Part shown: positions 62,426 to 64,000 of the stretch, piece by piece
How positions within the stretch are numbered: the first letter of the stretch is position 1
Layout of the letters: the number at the start of each line of letters is the position of its first letter
NCBI GenBank assembly: GCA_027943335.1
Contig: BSBK01000526.1
Span: 494,501-558,500, forward strand
Length of the DNA stretch: 64,000 bases
Source of the DNA: Chamaecyparis obtusa
Lineage: Eukaryota > Streptophyta > Pinopsida > Cupressales > Cupressaceae
Reading direction: 5' to 3'
Program-made: the position numbers and the translations under genes
Notes under the pieces: model-generated
What the model saw: only the letters and a program-made list of their open reading frames with translations
The model's database searches: none
What the model was told of the DNA's origin: nothing

Positions 62426-64000
62426 GAAGACATGTAGAGTTTAGGAAGAAGAGGAAGAAGCATGAGAAAGAAGACCAAGAGTCATTTTGTGCAATTCGAT
62501 GCCATTTGAGTTCATTTGGATATTGAGCAACGTGTCATAGTATTTAAGATCTAACCTAGACCGACCAAGGGAAACTGGAAGTGACATAAATCAGTAAGAC
62601 AACAACCAATAAGGAGAAAACAAAATAACTTTGTGTGATAGTTTCCAGGCAAGCAGTGTGACTCTTGACCAGTGAATGTGAAAAACTCAGTTTGGAAAGC
62701 AATTTGGTCAATGTTGTAAGTTTGGCAAGTTTGATTTCACAGTTTAGAATACAGTAATAGCAGATAATAGACAAGTTTGCAAACATTATAGGATCAAACA
62801 TGTCATAGAACACTTGAAACAAGGGCAAAAGCAACCTTGCCAAGACAAGCACTTGTGATAACAAAATAGAAAACCTTATGAATGCTACCATTTTGTTTGA
62901 ATGTTGAGAACGTTTACATGGGTATAGCACAATGAAAACACTTCAAGAACTTACTACCTAGAAATTCAAAGCTCATTACTTAACAACTTGGCCCACAACT
63001 TGATGCTCCATTGCCTCACACAAAGTGGTTGCCCACAATAGATATTGGCTTTGTCATGAAAGTGCCAAAGACACAACCAAAGGAACACATATGGTGAGTA
63101 ATCTTATGGTGATCCAGGTTATTTCACTTGGATCAATCCTTGCACCAAGAAGCTAAGCGAAAAAAATAGGGTGGCCTCTACCTATGGTTCTTAGTAAGGG
63201 CTTCCGTTCATAGCACCCCTCTTGCTCCCCAAAGGGACTCCTTACCTTGCGGCAAGTAACAGACCTCATGGCCTCAAGAGTACCTTAAGCATTCTTGCTC
63301 AACACTTTCCTCATGGTCACAATCCCACAAGTACTCACATCAAGTGAAGACAAGCACTATGTCTACCAAAGTTTTGTGTCCTTGATAGCCTTGAAATTAT
63401 AGTGGGTTGGAATAGCTCGGTATTAGCTTGTCCCCACTTGGGTCGTTCCTCTTGATTGCTCAAGAGCAGGCCCGCTAAAGGATTCTAAAGATCTAAACAA
63501 AGAGTGGATCAACTTATGAGGTTCAAGGTTTTTTTTTCACCACAAAGGTGAAGACCATACTCCTCTATCTCAAAGTTTTCTCCCAAACACACCAAGCAAA
63601 TGTTCAATTACCCTCTTGCTTTTAAAATCCAAAGATGGGTCAAGATTTTCTGGTTCACCACAAGGGTGAAGAGCATACTTCTCCTACCACCCAAGAATTC
63701 CTACAACAAGATATTATGTTCCTATGAAATGAAACAACTAGTAATTGCCACACTTGAAATAAAATAAACAACAAGCACTTGATTGGGTTTTTATGCTTAA
63801 GGCAGCCCTGCAAAAACCATTAGTATCCCTCTTTGACATGCATTCTTTGGCAAAATATTTCAAGCAATGAGAGCACCTACAAGCAGAACTTGTTAGCCCC
63901 ACAATGGTTAGCACATCAAAAATTAGATAATCTGCAAGTAAAATAGCTGATCAAATGGTAAAATCTGAGAATGAAACTAGCATGGTTGGATTAGGCTCAG
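62426..64000 (-). other. Leader of copy 3 (incomplete)
   Basis: Collinear in reverse with parts of the leaders at 11620 and 27408, for example GGGCAAAAGCAACCTTG near 62825. A direct repeat of about 60 bases (CACAAAGGTGAAGACCATAC type) is at about 63540-63596 and 63657-63710. No supported gene; a 124-codon frame at 62556-62930 lies in the leader and is not conserved as a frame in the other copies. Confidence 0.6.

Larger units (their letters stand above)
54907..64000 (-). mobile_element. Third copy of the Ser/Pro-protein LTR element, 5' end outside the window
   Basis: 3' LTR, 3' noncoding part, the long open frame and most of the leader are collinear, in reverse, with 27408-36093. From the spacing in copy 2, the missing 5' LTR should begin roughly 0.7 kb beyond the right edge. 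The element holds a nested solo LTR (56270-57840). Confidence 0.85.

Overview
The window looks like transposon-dominated nuclear DNA of a large-genome land plant. Almost every recognisable part is a transposable element, including Ty1/copia and gag-only LTR retrotransposons, an L1-type LINE and a tandem-repeat-rich DNA-transposon-like block. A gymnosperm (conifer-type) genome is my best inference from the AT-rich composition and dense nested old LTR elements. I cannot prove this without a database. I see no intact host gene, tRNA, rRNA or CRISPR.

Left block, 1-9.04 kb. A plus-strand transposase-like pseudogene (end of exon 1 plus three more exons, all introns phase 1) runs off the left edge and stops at 1324. 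It converges on a minus-strand four-exon pseudogene (4540 to 2577). All 12 stops inside exon 1 of the latter are TAG or TGA, never TAA. Between them lie a 3 x 150 bp repeat and AT-rich satellite. Upstream of the minus-strand gene are about 3.5 kb of short tandem repeats built from a near-palindromic 15-mer. A foldback with seven decayed copies of one 12-bp palindrome follows (8.81-9.04 kb). I interpret this as one half of a large, perhaps undescribed, DNA transposon.

Middle block, 9.18-36.76 kb. An old minus-strand open frame is split by a 25,554-bp insertion (10540-36093) with a perfect 5-bp duplication ATGAG. The insertion has three LTRs and two internal regions (LTR-int-LTR-int-LTR). Each internal region carries the same long Ser/Pro-rich open frame with no recognisable RT, RNase H or integrase. 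A complete minus-strand Ty1/copia element (14410-21531, duplication CATGA) sits inside the first copy. Removing the large insertion puts the two host halves exactly in frame.

Right block, 37-64 kb. A second LTR family (37009-45660, duplication AAAGT, minus strand) encodes only gag and a protease-like domain, and is itself split by a solo LTR (42092-43108). A decayed L1-type LINE follows (about 47.2-49.9 kb), then a long CA/TA compound microsatellite and 4 kb without genes. A third, older copy of the three-LTR family lies on the minus strand from 54907 to beyond the right edge. It contains another solo LTR (56270-57840, duplication CAAGA).

The elements form a nested history that can be ordered from their duplications. 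The main unexplained items are the DNA-transposon-like block, the conserved Ser/Pro-rich protein family, and the bias of nonsense codons toward those made by C-to-T change at CAG and CGA.
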